Source: Rhizobium chutanense
GTDB taxonomy: Bacteria > Pseudomonadota > Alphaproteobacteria > Rhizobiales > Rhizobiaceae
Assembly (NCBI RefSeq): GCF_002531935.1
Contig: NZ_NWSV01000001.1
Coordinates: forward strand, 248,001 to 312,000
Length of the DNA: 64,000 nucleotides
Direction: 5' to 3'
Both the position numbers and the translations under genes were made by a program. The notes under the pieces are model-generated. The model saw only the letters and a list, made by a program, of their open reading frames with translations, had not been told where the DNA came from and did no database searches. Positions 17,841 through 26,161 of the stretch are shown in pieces. Position 1 is the first letter of the stretch. The number at the start of each line of letters is the position of its first letter.

Positions 17841-17915
17841 GGATATCGTCATGCCCTAAGGTTTTCTTGAGCCAAAAGCAACAGTTTTGGCCGAAGCAGG
17901 CCTGCGGCAGAAAAG

Positions 17916-18932
17916 TTAGATCAGGCCGGCCGCCGTCATCAGTTCCACGACCTTCTTGCTATCCAGCGTCGAAGCTTCGACTTTCGGCGCATTGAGATCG
18001 GCAAGCGGCGTCAGCTTGTCGTTGGAGGGTGCATCCTTGCCGACGGCATATTCATAGGAATCGCCGTCCTTAAGAACCTTCTGGCCCGATTTGCTGGTGA
18101 GGAACTTCAGGAAAGCCTGGGCGTCCTTCATGTGCTGCGTCGACTTCAGGATGCCGCCGCCCGAAACGCTGACGAAAGCGCCCGGATCCTGGTTCTTGAA
18201 GTAATGCATTCCGACATTCTTGCTGTTCTCGCCGGTTTTGGCCTGATCGCCGAACCAGTAATAGTGATAGATGACCGCGCCTTCGACTTCGCCGGCATTG
18301 ACGGCCTTCATGGCGACGCTGTTGCCCTTGTAGGGCGTGGCATTGTCCTTGAGGCCCTTCAGCCATGCCTTGGTTGCATCTTCACCCTTCAATTGCAGCA
18401 GGGCTGCGACGATGGCCTGGAAGTCGGCGCCGGCGGGTGCCGCACCCCAGCGGCCCTTCCAGGCCGGATCCTGGAGGTCGAGCAGCGACTTCGGCAGCTT
18501 GTCTTCGCTGAGCTTCGTTTTGTCATAGGCAAAAACGGTGGTGCGGGCGGCAATACCGGTCCACATGCCGTCAACCGGGCGATACTGCTCCGGAACCTGA
18601 TCCAGCGTTTCCTTTTCGATGGGGGCGAAGAGGCCCGCGCCATCGACCAGCGTCATGGCAGGCGAATTCTCGGTCAGGAAGACGTCGGCCGGCGAGGCGT
18701 CGCCTTCCTGGATGATCTGGTTGGCGAACTGCATGTCGCTGCCCTGGCGCATGGTGACCTTGATGCCGGTCTCCTTGGTGAAGGCATCGATCCATTCGCG
18801 GCCGAGGCTTTCGTGCTGGGCATTGTAAACGACGAGACCTTCATCCTGCGCATGCGCGCTGCCCGCAAGTGCGGTGGCGGAAAGAAGCGAAGCGGCAAGC
18901 GCGAGGGAAAAACGGTTAAGAGCAGTTTTCAA
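17916..18932 (-). CDS. fbpA: Ferric-iron ABC importer, periplasmic binding protein (FbpA/IdiA type)
   Basis: About 338 residues with a signal peptide (MKTALNRFSLALAASLLSAT..., cleavage near SAHA-QDEG) and a class of binding protein recognised by LVVYNAQHESLGREWIDAFTKETGIKV, DVFLTENSPAM, GIAARTTVFAYDKTKL and NVGMHYFKNQDPGAFVSVSGGGI; the tyrosines of the last region are typical iron ligands. The start is a TTG at 18932, eight bases after a GGAGG sequence; the in-frame upstream TTG at 18959 would place charged residues before the signal peptide. It is the first gene of the fbpABC set and follows an iron-responsive operator at 19045-19059. Confidence 0.92.
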   Translation of the reverse strand: MKTALNRFSLALAASLLSATALAGSAHAQDEGLVVYNAQHESLGREWIDAFTKETGIKVTMRQGSDMQFANQIIQEGDASPADVFLTENSPAMTLVDGAGLFAPIEKETLDQVPEQYRPVDGMWTGIAARTTVFAYDKTKLSEDKLPKSLLDLQDPAWKGRWGAAPAGADFQAIVAALLQLKGEDATKAWLKGLKDNATPYKGNSVAMKAVNAGEVEGAVIYHYYWFGDQAKTGENSKNVGMHYFKNQDPGAFVSVSGGGILKSTQHMKDAQAFLKFLTSKSGQKVLKDGDSYEYAVGKDAPSNDKLTPLADLNAPKVEASTLDSKKVVELMTAAGLI

Positions 18933-19044
18933 GATGGCCTCCGTAGCGATGTCACCCAAATTCTCAAAGGGCGATCAGAGGCGTATATTTTTCCTGACTG
19001 CCAATTTCAAGTTTGGCTTGGCCGGAAAAGACATCACAATATCT

Positions 19045-19059
19045 TGACGAAATATTTCA
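19045..19059. promoter_or_regulatory. Iron-responsive operator (RirA-type, TGA-N9-TCA) upstream of fbpA
   Basis: TGACGAAATATTTCA fits the rhizobial iron-responsive operator TGA-N9-TCA exactly, with an A/T-rich centre. It lies about 113 bases before the fbpA TTG start. RirA represses iron-uptake genes through such sites in iron-replete Rhizobium; that is established for the family, while its use here is inferred. Confidence 0.6.
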
Positions 19060-19134
19060 TATTACGAGGGAATAAATTTCAATCGGTCAAAAAAGGCGAC
19101 GCCCTGGCAAGCGCCGCCTCTTCTTTCAGCCGGC

Positions 19135-20673
19135 TTATTCGACGTCGAACTTGACGCCCTGGGCGAGCGGCAGCGTCCTGCCGTAATTGATCGTGTTGGT
19201 GGCGCGGCGCATATAGGCCTTCCAGGCATCCGAGCCGGATTCGCGACCGCCGCCGGTTTCCTTCTCGCCGCCGAAGGCGCCGCCGATCTCGGCACCGGAG
19301 GGACCGAGGTTGACATTGGCAATGCCGCAATCCGAACCGCGGGCGGAGACGAAGGTTTCAGCCTCGCGCATGTCGTTGGTGAAGATCGACGACGACAGTC
19401 CCTGCGGCACGGCATTGTGCAGCGCCAGCACCGCATCGAAATCGCTGTATTTCATCACATAGAGGATCGGCGCGAAGGTCTCGTGCTCGACCGGGCCGGT
19501 CTGATCAGGCATTTCGACGAGAGCCGGGCGAACGTAGAAAGCATCGGTCAAACCGTTGCCGACGCGCTCGCCACCGGTCACCGTGCCGCCGGCCGATTTC
19601 GCCTCGCCAAGCGCGGCCTGCATCTTCTCGAAAGCCTGGCCGTCGATCAGCGGTCCGACAAGCGTGCCGCTTTCCAGCGGATTGCCGATGGTGACGGAGC
19701 CATAGGCCTTCTGCAGGCGCGGCACCAGCTGGTCGTAGACGCTCTCATGCACGAAGAGACGGCGCAGCGTCGTGCAGCGCTGGCCCGCCGTACCCATGGC
19801 GGAGAAGGCAACGCCGCGCAACGTCAGATCGAGATCGGCGCTCGGGCAGACGATCGCCGCATTGTTGCCGCCGAGTTCGAGAATGCCGCGGGCAAAACGC
19901 TGCGACAGGCGCGGACCGACCGCGCGGCCCATGGCCGTCGAGCCGGTGGCGGAGACGAGCGGGATCTTCGGATGGTCGACCAGCACTTCGCCGACATCGC
20001 GGCCGCCGATGATCAGCGTCGACAGATTGGCCGGCGCCGTGCCGCCCTCGGCGACGAAACGCTTCAGCGCCTTCTCGAACAGCGCCTGCACGGCAAGCGC
20101 CGTCAGCGGCGTCTTTTCCGAAGGCTTCCAGACGGTGGAATTGCCGCAGACCATCGCCAGCGCCGCATTCCACGACCAGACGGCGACTGGGAAATTGAAG
20201 GCCGAGATGATGCCGACCACGCCGAGCGGATGCCAGCTTTCCATCATCCGGTGCTCGGAGCGCTCGGTGGCGATCGTCAGGCCGTAGAGCTGGCGGGAAA
20301 GACCGACGGCGAAATCGCAGATGTCGATCATCTCCTGCACTTCGCCCAGACCTTCCGACGTGATCTTGCCGACCTCGATCGAGACGAGACGGCCGAGTGC
20401 CGCCTTGGCAGTGCGCAGTTCCTCGCCGAGCAGGCGGACCAGTTCACCGCGCTTCGGCGCCGGCACCGCACGCCATTCGAGGAAGGCCTGGTGCGCCGCT
20501 TCGATCGCCGCTTTCGTCTCGGAAACGGAATGCTCCCTGAGCTTGCCGATTTCCTTGCCTGTCACCGGCGAGGTGACGGACAGCGTGCCGCCGTGATAGC
20601 GGCCGGCATCGACGCCGAGTTCGGCGAGCAGCTTGGCGGTTTCGGTGGCGAGATCGAGGACGGCGATGGTCAT
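19135..20673 (-). CDS. amaB: Alpha-aminoadipate semialdehyde dehydrogenase (ALDH7, AmaB type)
   Basis: 512 residues of the aldehyde dehydrogenase superfamily. Visible are SAFNFPVAVWSWNAALAMVCGN, VWKPSEKTPLTA, GSTAMGRAVGPRLSQRF, catalytic Glu in ELGGNNAAIV and catalytic Cys in GTAGQRCTTLRRLFVHE. The GQRCTTxRRLxVHE form and the length are typical of the ALDH7/antiquitin branch, which oxidises alpha-aminoadipic semialdehyde (equivalently piperideine 6-carboxylate) in lysine breakdown. The ATG at 20673 is used; the longer frame to 20712 adds residues unlike the family. It lies downstream of the AmaA-like oxidase and HglS, which support the lysine/pipecolate assignment. Confidence 0.88.
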   Translation of the reverse strand: MTIAVLDLATETAKLLAELGVDAGRYHGGTLSVTSPVTGKEIGKLREHSVSETKAAIEAAHQAFLEWRAVPAPKRGELVRLLGEELRTAKAALGRLVSIEVGKITSEGLGEVQEMIDICDFAVGLSRQLYGLTIATERSEHRMMESWHPLGVVGIISAFNFPVAVWSWNAALAMVCGNSTVWKPSEKTPLTALAVQALFEKALKRFVAEGGTAPANLSTLIIGGRDVGEVLVDHPKIPLVSATGSTAMGRAVGPRLSQRFARGILELGGNNAAIVCPSADLDLTLRGVAFSAMGTAGQRCTTLRRLFVHESVYDQLVPRLQKAYGSVTIGNPLESGTLVGPLIDGQAFEKMQAALGEAKSAGGTVTGGERVGNGLTDAFYVRPALVEMPDQTGPVEHETFAPILYVMKYSDFDAVLALHNAVPQGLSSSIFTNDMREAETFVSARGSDCGIANVNLGPSGAEIGGAFGGEKETGGGRESGSDAWKAYMRRATNTINYGRTLPLAQGVKFDVE

Positions 20674-20736
20674 TGTCGTGGTTCCAATCTTATTTTTCCC
20701 GGAAGCGTTCATCGCTTCCAGAAGCGTTGATCGTTT

Positions 20737-22020
20737 CTAGAAGCGGGCATCGGCGAAATGGGCGAGCTGAGCGCCGGCTTCGTACCATAGTTCTTTCAGC
20801 GCACGGAAGCTCGGTTCGGTCGGCGACGTCGGCGGCAGCGGCAGATCGGCTTCGCTGAGCCGGCCGAGAATATGGTCCGCCAGCGTCCGGCCGAAGACTG
20901 TGCCGGGCGCAATGCCGCGGCCATTGTAACCCGAAAAGCCGACAACCCCAGGCGCGAATTTGTGGAAGCGCGGCAGCGCATTGTCGGTCATGCCGATATG
21001 GCCATACCATTCGCATTCGAATTCGACATCGCCGATAACAGGGAAGAGCCGCTTCAAGGCACGTTTGGCCCAGCCTTTGTGCACGGCGAGCCCGGTATTG
21101 CGCAGCGCCCCGACACTGCCGAAAACGAGACGGCCGGCCTGGTCCATGCGGAAGGAGGAGAGGATTTCCTTGGTATCCCATGCGCCTTCGCGCCCCGGCA
21201 GGATCGACTGACGCAGATTATGGCCGAGCGGCACGGTGGCGAAGTTGAAATAGGGCAGATAGACCTGTTCGTTGCGCACCTGCTCGAAAGGACCGGTGCT
21301 GTAGGCATCGGTCGCAACGATGATCCAGTCGGCGCTGACCTCGCCCTTTGCCGTCTTCACGATCCAGCGGCTGCCGTTCTGCTCCGTTGCAATGACAGGG
21401 CTGGACGTATGAATGGCAACGCCGGCCTTGACGGCGGCATGGGCAAGGCCGCGGGCATAGGCAAGCGGCTGCAGCGTTCCGGCGCGTTTATCGAGCAGCG
21501 AACCGGTATAGGCATCGCTGCCGATGCGTTTGGCCGTCTCCGCCGCATCGAGCAGCGTCACCGGCGCGCCGCGCGCCGACCATTGCGCCGCGCGTTCCTC
21601 GATCTCCTTCAGCCCGTCGGCGCCGACCGCGCAATGCAGCGTGCCGTTGCGTTCGAGTTCGCAGGCGATGCCATGCTTGTCGATCAGCTCCATGACCAGT
21701 TTCGGCGCATTGCCGAGCAGATCGAGCAGGCGTTCGCCATGCACCGGGCCGAGCACGCCGGGAAGGTCGTCGGGCATCACCCACATGCCGGCATTGATCA
21801 GGCCGACATTGCGCCCCGCGCCGCCGAAACCGATCTCCTTCGCCTCCAGCAGCACCACCTTCGAGCCGGCGTCGGCAAGGTGCAGAGCGGAGGAGAGACC
21901 GAGGTAACCGCCGCCGACGATGACGACATCGGCCGACACCGCGCCTTCGAGAGGCGAAGTCGCCGGCGGTTCGGGTGCGGTCTTTTCCCAGAGGCCGTGG
22001 GAGCGCGGATCATTCAGCAT
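20737..22020 (-). CDS. amaA: FAD-dependent oxidoreductase, L-pipecolate oxidase (AmaA) type
   Basis: 427 residues of the DAO/GlpO superfamily. The dinucleotide fold is ADVVIVGGGYLGLSSALHLADAG with LLEAKEIGFGGAGRNVGLINAG; the C-terminal GHIGMTDNALPRFHKFAPGVVGFSGYNGRGIAPGTVFGR is shared with PuuB and AmaA-type amine oxidases. Between HglS and an ALDH7 enzyme, oxidation of L-pipecolate to piperideine 6-carboxylate is the most likely reaction. Sequence alone does not exclude a gamma-glutamylputrescine or other amine substrate. It is 63 bases upstream of amaB on the minus strand. Confidence 0.8.
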   Translation of the reverse strand: MLNDPRSHGLWEKTAPEPPATSPLEGAVSADVVIVGGGYLGLSSALHLADAGSKVVLLEAKEIGFGGAGRNVGLINAGMWVMPDDLPGVLGPVHGERLLDLLGNAPKLVMELIDKHGIACELERNGTLHCAVGADGLKEIEERAAQWSARGAPVTLLDAAETAKRIGSDAYTGSLLDKRAGTLQPLAYARGLAHAAVKAGVAIHTSSPVIATEQNGSRWIVKTAKGEVSADWIIVATDAYSTGPFEQVRNEQVYLPYFNFATVPLGHNLRQSILPGREGAWDTKEILSSFRMDQAGRLVFGSVGALRNTGLAVHKGWAKRALKRLFPVIGDVEFECEWYGHIGMTDNALPRFHKFAPGVVGFSGYNGRGIAPGTVFGRTLADHILGRLSEADLPLPPTSPTEPSFRALKELWYEAGAQLAHFADARF

Positions 22021-22087
22021 GGTTTGGTCCGATCGGATCGAAATTGCGCTACTCTAACCCATAAAACCGAGTGTTGAAGCCGGCATT

Positions 22088-23500
22088 TCAAGCGACGGTC
22101 TTCAGCTGCAGGCCTGCAAGGCCGAGTGCTTCCATCGCCGCATTCAACGAGGTCGCCTGCCGCTCGGCATAAAGCACCAGCTCGTCCTGAACGGTGGCGC
22201 CGAGCGCCGCCTCGAAGGCATCGCGGTTGGAATGCGTCGCATAATTCTGCTGCTGATCGGTGCCGAGGTTCGACTGGAAAATGCCGGCCGCGCTGACGGG
22301 CAGGAAGTCTTCATAGACGATCGGCGCGAAGGCAAGATAACCCTTGGCGATCAGCGCCTCGGGATCGCCGGCCAGCGTGCCGCCGACCGCGGCGGCAATG
22401 CCTGCAGGCGTCGCGGAATAGCGGAAGAAGGCCAGACCTTGCCGGCGCAGCTCATCCCAGCTGTCCGGCAGCGCCTTGAAGCGCTCGGCGAGTTCCTGGT
22501 CGTAGGTGCCGGCCTTGGCGCCGCCGGCGCCGACCTGCACTTCGCCGCGAACCGAGGCGAGCAGCCGGTCGTAGAGCGCCCGGCCCTTGGCCGTCAGCGC
22601 CACGCCGCGCTGTTCGATTTCGCCGAAACGGGCGGTATGCGTCCCCTGAACCGCAGCCGTGTCGCCGGAGAAGATGATCGCTTCCTCCAGCGCCTTGAAA
22701 CTCGTCTGCCGCAGCAGGATATCGCAATGACGGCGCGGCGGCCCTTCGATGACGGCCTTCGGCGTGATGCCGCGTTCCGGCATACGGGCCTGGACCGCGT
22801 CGATATCGAGCGTGCGCGGCGTCAGATGGTTGATATGCGGCCCCTTGAAGCTGACGACATCGGCGATCAGCCGGTGCGCATCGTGCAGGCGTTTGTAGGT
22901 CTCGGCGCTGACCGTCGCCTCGCCGTGCCAGCGGAAGGTTTCAAGCGCCTCGGCGACGAATTCCCGCGCTTCCGCCTCGGTCAGGCCGCCATTCTGCTCG
23001 TGACGCTCGATCAGCGCGACGGCGCGTGGCGTATAGATGCGCCGCGCGGCCAGAATGGCTTCGGCTTCGGCGCGCAGTCCTTCGTCCTCGATCAGTTCCA
23101 ATCGCAACAGCGAGGTGAAGACGCGGAACGGATTGACGTTGAGCGCCGCCTCGTCGATCGGCCGGAAGCTGGTGGAATGAACCGGCACCCCGGCGACCGA
23201 GAGATCGTAATAACCGACCGGCTGCATGCCCATGACCGCAAACAGACGGCGGATGGTGAAGAGCTCCTCTGCCGTGCCGAGCCGGATGGCACCGTGGCGC
23301 TCGACATCGATGCGCTCCAGCTCGCCGGCCTGGGTCAGGCGCTCGCGCAGATCGGGATCCTTGTCGAGGCAGCCGGCATTCACATCCGCCACCAGTTCGA
23401 TCAGCGTGCCATATTGCGGCACTTCCGCCCGGTACATCTGCGACATCGCTTCGGTGAACAGCGAGCGGATACGGTCTGTGGAAACGAAGACTTGCGGCAT
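22088..23500 (-). CDS. hglS: 2-oxoadipate dioxygenase/decarboxylase (HglS, DUF1338)
   Basis: About 470 residues of the DUF1338/YdcJ family, a relative of the VOC metal enzymes. HglS converts 2-oxoadipate to D-2-hydroxyglutarate with loss of CO2, a late step of bacterial lysine catabolism. With the start at 23500, His69 (VERHGAIRLGT), His225 (GPHINHLTPRT) and Glu294 (ARFGEIEQRG) fall at positions matching the metal ligands of the Pseudomonas enzyme. GGAG lies upstream of this ATG; an in-frame ATG at 23518 is an alternative. It is divergent from a LysR-type regulator and upstream of amaA and amaB. Confidence 0.9.
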   Translation of the reverse strand: MPQVFVSTDRIRSLFTEAMSQMYRAEVPQYGTLIELVADVNAGCLDKDPDLRERLTQAGELERIDVERHGAIRLGTAEELFTIRRLFAVMGMQPVGYYDLSVAGVPVHSTSFRPIDEAALNVNPFRVFTSLLRLELIEDEGLRAEAEAILAARRIYTPRAVALIERHEQNGGLTEAEAREFVAEALETFRWHGEATVSAETYKRLHDAHRLIADVVSFKGPHINHLTPRTLDIDAVQARMPERGITPKAVIEGPPRRHCDILLRQTSFKALEEAIIFSGDTAAVQGTHTARFGEIEQRGVALTAKGRALYDRLLASVRGEVQVGAGGAKAGTYDQELAERFKALPDSWDELRRQGLAFFRYSATPAGIAAAVGGTLAGDPEALIAKGYLAFAPIVYEDFLPVSAAGIFQSNLGTDQQQNYATHSNRDAFEAALGATVQDELVLYAERQATSLNAAMEALGLAGLQLKTVA

Positions 23501-23511
23501 CTGAGAACTCC

Positions 23512-23539
23512 GGCTCATTCCGTTTTTGCAGGATGAGCC
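23512..23539. promoter_or_regulatory. Inverted repeat GGCTCAT-N14-ATGAGCC at the hglS start
   Basis: Perfect 7-base arms at 23512-23518 and 23533-23539, located between hglS and the divergent LysR gene. It overlaps the alternative hglS ATG at 23518. It could be an operator or an RNA hairpin over the leader. The LysR-binding site itself is not certain. Confidence 0.3.
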
Positions 23540-23602
23540 TCTTTACTTCAGTCACAAAGCCGGAAATATCGACAATTTGGAAATAGCTCATTCTGAAATG
23601 GA

Positions 23603-24511
23603 ATGAACATGTTCGCTTCAAGGCGTTTTCTGCCGTCGATTTCACATCTCGCCGCCTTCGAGGCGGTCGCCCGCACCGGCAGCGTCACGGCGGCCGCGCG
23701 CGAACTCGATCTGACCCAGAGCGCCGTCAGCCGCCAGGTCAGCGCGCTGGAGGAGCAGCTCGGCGTCGAGCTCTTCCTGCGCGAACGCCAGACCATGCGG
23801 CTGACGCTCGCCGGCGACAGTTATGCCCGCGAAATCCGCGAGGCGCTGCGGCGCATCTCGAGCGCTTCGCTGAACCTGCGCGCCAATCCGCATGGCGGCA
23901 CGCTCAATCTCGCCATCCTGCCGACCTTCGGCACACGCTGGCTGGCGCCGCGCCTCGGGCGTTTCCTCGCCGCCAATCCCGGTGTGACCATCAATCTGGT
24001 GACCCGGCTTTCGCCCTTCGATTTTCGTCTCGATTCGATCGACGCCGCCATCCATTTCGGCCACCCGCACTGGCCGGGCGCCGAACTCGTCTTCCTGATG
24101 TCCGAGCGCACGGTCCCGGCCTGCAGCCCCGATTTTCTGAAGCGATACGCGATCTCCGGGCCGCAGGATCTGCTTGCCGTCCCGCTTCTGCATCTGACGA
24201 CGCGCCCGGATGCCTGGGAGCAATGGTTTGCCGGCAACGGCGTTTCCTTCGAAAACGTCCACGGCATGCTGTTCGACCAGTTCGCCACCGCCGCGCAAGC
24301 CGCGATCGCCGGCCTCGGCGTCGCCCTGTTGCCGACATTCCTGATGCAGGAAGAGATCAGGCGCGGCGATCTCGTCGCCGCGATCGATCGTGAAATGGAG
24401 AGCCGCGAGCGCTATTATCTCGCCTTTCCCAGAGAGCGCGCCGACTATGCGCCGCTGGCCGCCTTTCGCGACTGGATCGTTGCGGAAGCCGCCGCCAATC
24501 CGGCGGCGTGA
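23603..24511 (+). CDS. LysR-type transcriptional regulator
   Basis: 302 residues. The N-terminal winged helix is LPSISHLAAFEAVARTGSVTAAARELDLTQSAVSRQVSALEEQLGVELF, followed by a periplasmic-binding-protein-like effector domain (GGTLNLAILPTFGTRWLAPRLGRFLAANPGVTINLV). The effector half resembles the GcvA branch. It is divergent from hglS with about 100 bases between starts, the standard arrangement for a LysR regulator controlling its neighbour. A lysine-pathway intermediate is the likely effector; this is inference. An alternative ATG lies at 23609. Confidence 0.9.
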   Translation: MNMFASRRFLPSISHLAAFEAVARTGSVTAAARELDLTQSAVSRQVSALEEQLGVELFLRERQTMRLTLAGDSYAREIREALRRISSASLNLRANPHGGTLNLAILPTFGTRWLAPRLGRFLAANPGVTINLVTRLSPFDFRLDSIDAAIHFGHPHWPGAELVFLMSERTVPACSPDFLKRYAISGPQDLLAVPLLHLTTRPDAWEQWFAGNGVSFENVHGMLFDQFATAAQAAIAGLGVALLPTFLMQEEIRRGDLVAAIDREMESRERYYLAFPRERADYAPLAAFRDWIVAEAAANPAA

Positions 24512-24580
24512 CGAACGGCTTGCATCGGCAGGGCGCTTTCGACCATTATATCAGCCAACCAACATTTGCAGGAAATCCCC

Positions 24581-24817
24581 ATGAAGCCGATCTTCGTCCA
24601 GCTCCAATGCGCCCCCGGCAAGACCTATGAGGTCGCCGACGCCATCTACCAGACCGAACTGGTCTCGGAGCTTTATTCCACAAGCGGCGACTACGACCTG
24701 CTGCTGAAGGTCTATATCGAGGAAGGCCAGGATATCGGCAAGTTCATCAATGACAACATCGCCAATATATCAGGCATCGTCCGCTCGCTGACGACGCTGA
24801 CCTTCAAGGCTTTCTGA
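24581..24817 (+). CDS. Lrp/AsnC ligand-binding (RAM) domain protein without a DNA-binding domain
   Basis: A 78-residue stand-alone RAM domain: MKPIFVQLQCAPGKTYEVADAIYQTELVSELYSTSGDYDLLLKVYIE. It matches the C-terminal amino acid-binding half of Lrp/AsnC regulators; there is no helix-turn-helix. Such SMLRP-type proteins form ring oligomers and bind amino acids, and may modulate full-length Lrp proteins. It follows the LysR gene by 69 bases on the same strand, so a role in amino acid sensing for the lysine cluster is plausible. Confidence 0.85.
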   Translation: MKPIFVQLQCAPGKTYEVADAIYQTELVSELYSTSGDYDLLLKVYIEEGQDIGKFINDNIANISGIVRSLTTLTFKAF

Positions 24818-24962
24818 TCTCCATCAGAGGCGGTTAACCCTCTTCGCGAAGAATCGCCTTTCAGGACGCCGCCGACACCACGACTTAACGCCTGAGATAT
24901 CCGGTCGTTGCTATAAGAGTCCCGCCTCGACATGAGGCGGCGTGCGCAGCGATAGGTGGAAA

Positions 24963-26141
24963 ATGGCGATCGTCGAGGCAGATAGGGTGCGCGAGAGGCC
25001 GCAGCCGGAAACGGCGCCGCTGATCGTCCATGTCGTGCGCCAGTTCCTGCCCAATCGCGGCGGCCTGGAAGACGTCGTCGCCAATCTTAGCCGCCAGACC
25101 GTGCGCCGTGGTTATCGCGTCCGTGTCGTCACCCTCGATTCGCTGTTCACCGCGCCCGAGAACAAGCTGCCGCCGCGCGAAAATATCGACGGCATCGAAG
25201 TGGTGCGCATTCCCTGGTCGGGCAGCAGCCGTTATCCGCTGGCGCCTCAGGTTTTCCGCCATCTCGCCGATGCCGATCTCGTGCATGTCCATGCCATCGA
25301 CTTCTTCTTCGATGCGCTCGCCTGGGGCCGGCGGCTGCACGACAAGCCGATGATCGTCACCACCCATGGCGGCTTCTTCCACACCAGGAAATATGCGGCG
25401 ATCAAGAAGATCTGGTTCCGGACGCTGACCCGCGCTTCAGCGCTGGCCTATCGGCGCGTCGTCTGCTGCAGCGCCTCCGACCTCAGGCAATTTGCCGAAA
25501 TCGCCCCCGACAGCCTGCTGATCGAAAACGGCGCCGATATCGGCAAGTTCGCCGACACCGCGTCGCGCCGGCCAAAGCGCCGCATCGTCACCATCGGTCG
25601 GTTCTCGGTGAACAAGCGGCTGGACCACCTGCTCGACGCGATGGCCATGCTGGCGACTCGCGACGCGGAATGGCATCTCGACATCGTCGGGGCCGAATCC
25701 GATCTGAACCGGGCCGATGTCGACGCCGCGATCGAAGGCCGTAACCTTTCCGGCCGCGTCACCTTGCACGTCTCACCCGACAACGGCACTATTCGGCGCA
25801 TCATCGCCGAGGCCTCGCTCTTTGCCTCCGCCTCGGAATATGAAGGTTTCGGCCTGGTGGCGCTGGAGGCGATGAGCGCCGGCCTGCTGCCGGTGCTGAA
25901 CGCCAACGATGCCTTTGCCACGCTTGCCGGCCGGCATCCGGTCATCCGGCTCGCCGATTTCACCAATCCCGAGACCGCCGCGACAGTGATCGAAGCCGCC
26001 TATCAAGCTCTGGAACGCCAACCGGACGCCGTTCGCGCCGGCCTTCTCGACGCTGCACGCGGTTATTCCTGGGACATCGTCGCCGGGCGTTACATCGATC
26101 TCTATCGGTCGCTGAACGTCGTCACCGCCGACCGCATCTGA
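24963..26141 (+). CDS. Family-4 glycosyltransferase
   Basis: 392 residues with the GT-B fold of GT4. The N-terminal VHVVRQFLPNRGGLEDVVANLSRQTVRRGYRV and VTTHGGFFHT motifs suit the acceptor domain; the C-terminal donor site is seen in VTIGRFSVNKRLDHLLDAMAML and SASEYEGFGLVALEAMSAGLLPVLNANDAF (ESEGFG-E pattern). The ATG at 24963 follows AGGTGG; a GTG at 24942 is less likely. It converges on the flippase-hydrolase fusion gene 20 bases away, so it probably belongs to the same surface-polysaccharide locus. Donor and acceptor are unknown. Confidence 0.88.
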   Translation: MAIVEADRVRERPQPETAPLIVHVVRQFLPNRGGLEDVVANLSRQTVRRGYRVRVVTLDSLFTAPENKLPPRENIDGIEVVRIPWSGSSRYPLAPQVFRHLADADLVHVHAIDFFFDALAWGRRLHDKPMIVTTHGGFFHTRKYAAIKKIWFRTLTRASALAYRRVVCCSASDLRQFAEIAPDSLLIENGADIGKFADTASRRPKRRIVTIGRFSVNKRLDHLLDAMAMLATRDAEWHLDIVGAESDLNRADVDAAIEGRNLSGRVTLHVSPDNGTIRRIIAEASLFASASEYEGFGLVALEAMSAGLLPVLNANDAFATLAGRHPVIRLADFTNPETAATVIEAAYQALERQPDAVRAGLLDAARGYSWDIVAGRYIDLYRSLNVVTADRI

Positions 26142-26161
26142 TCCTGTCCGTCTGAAATCCC

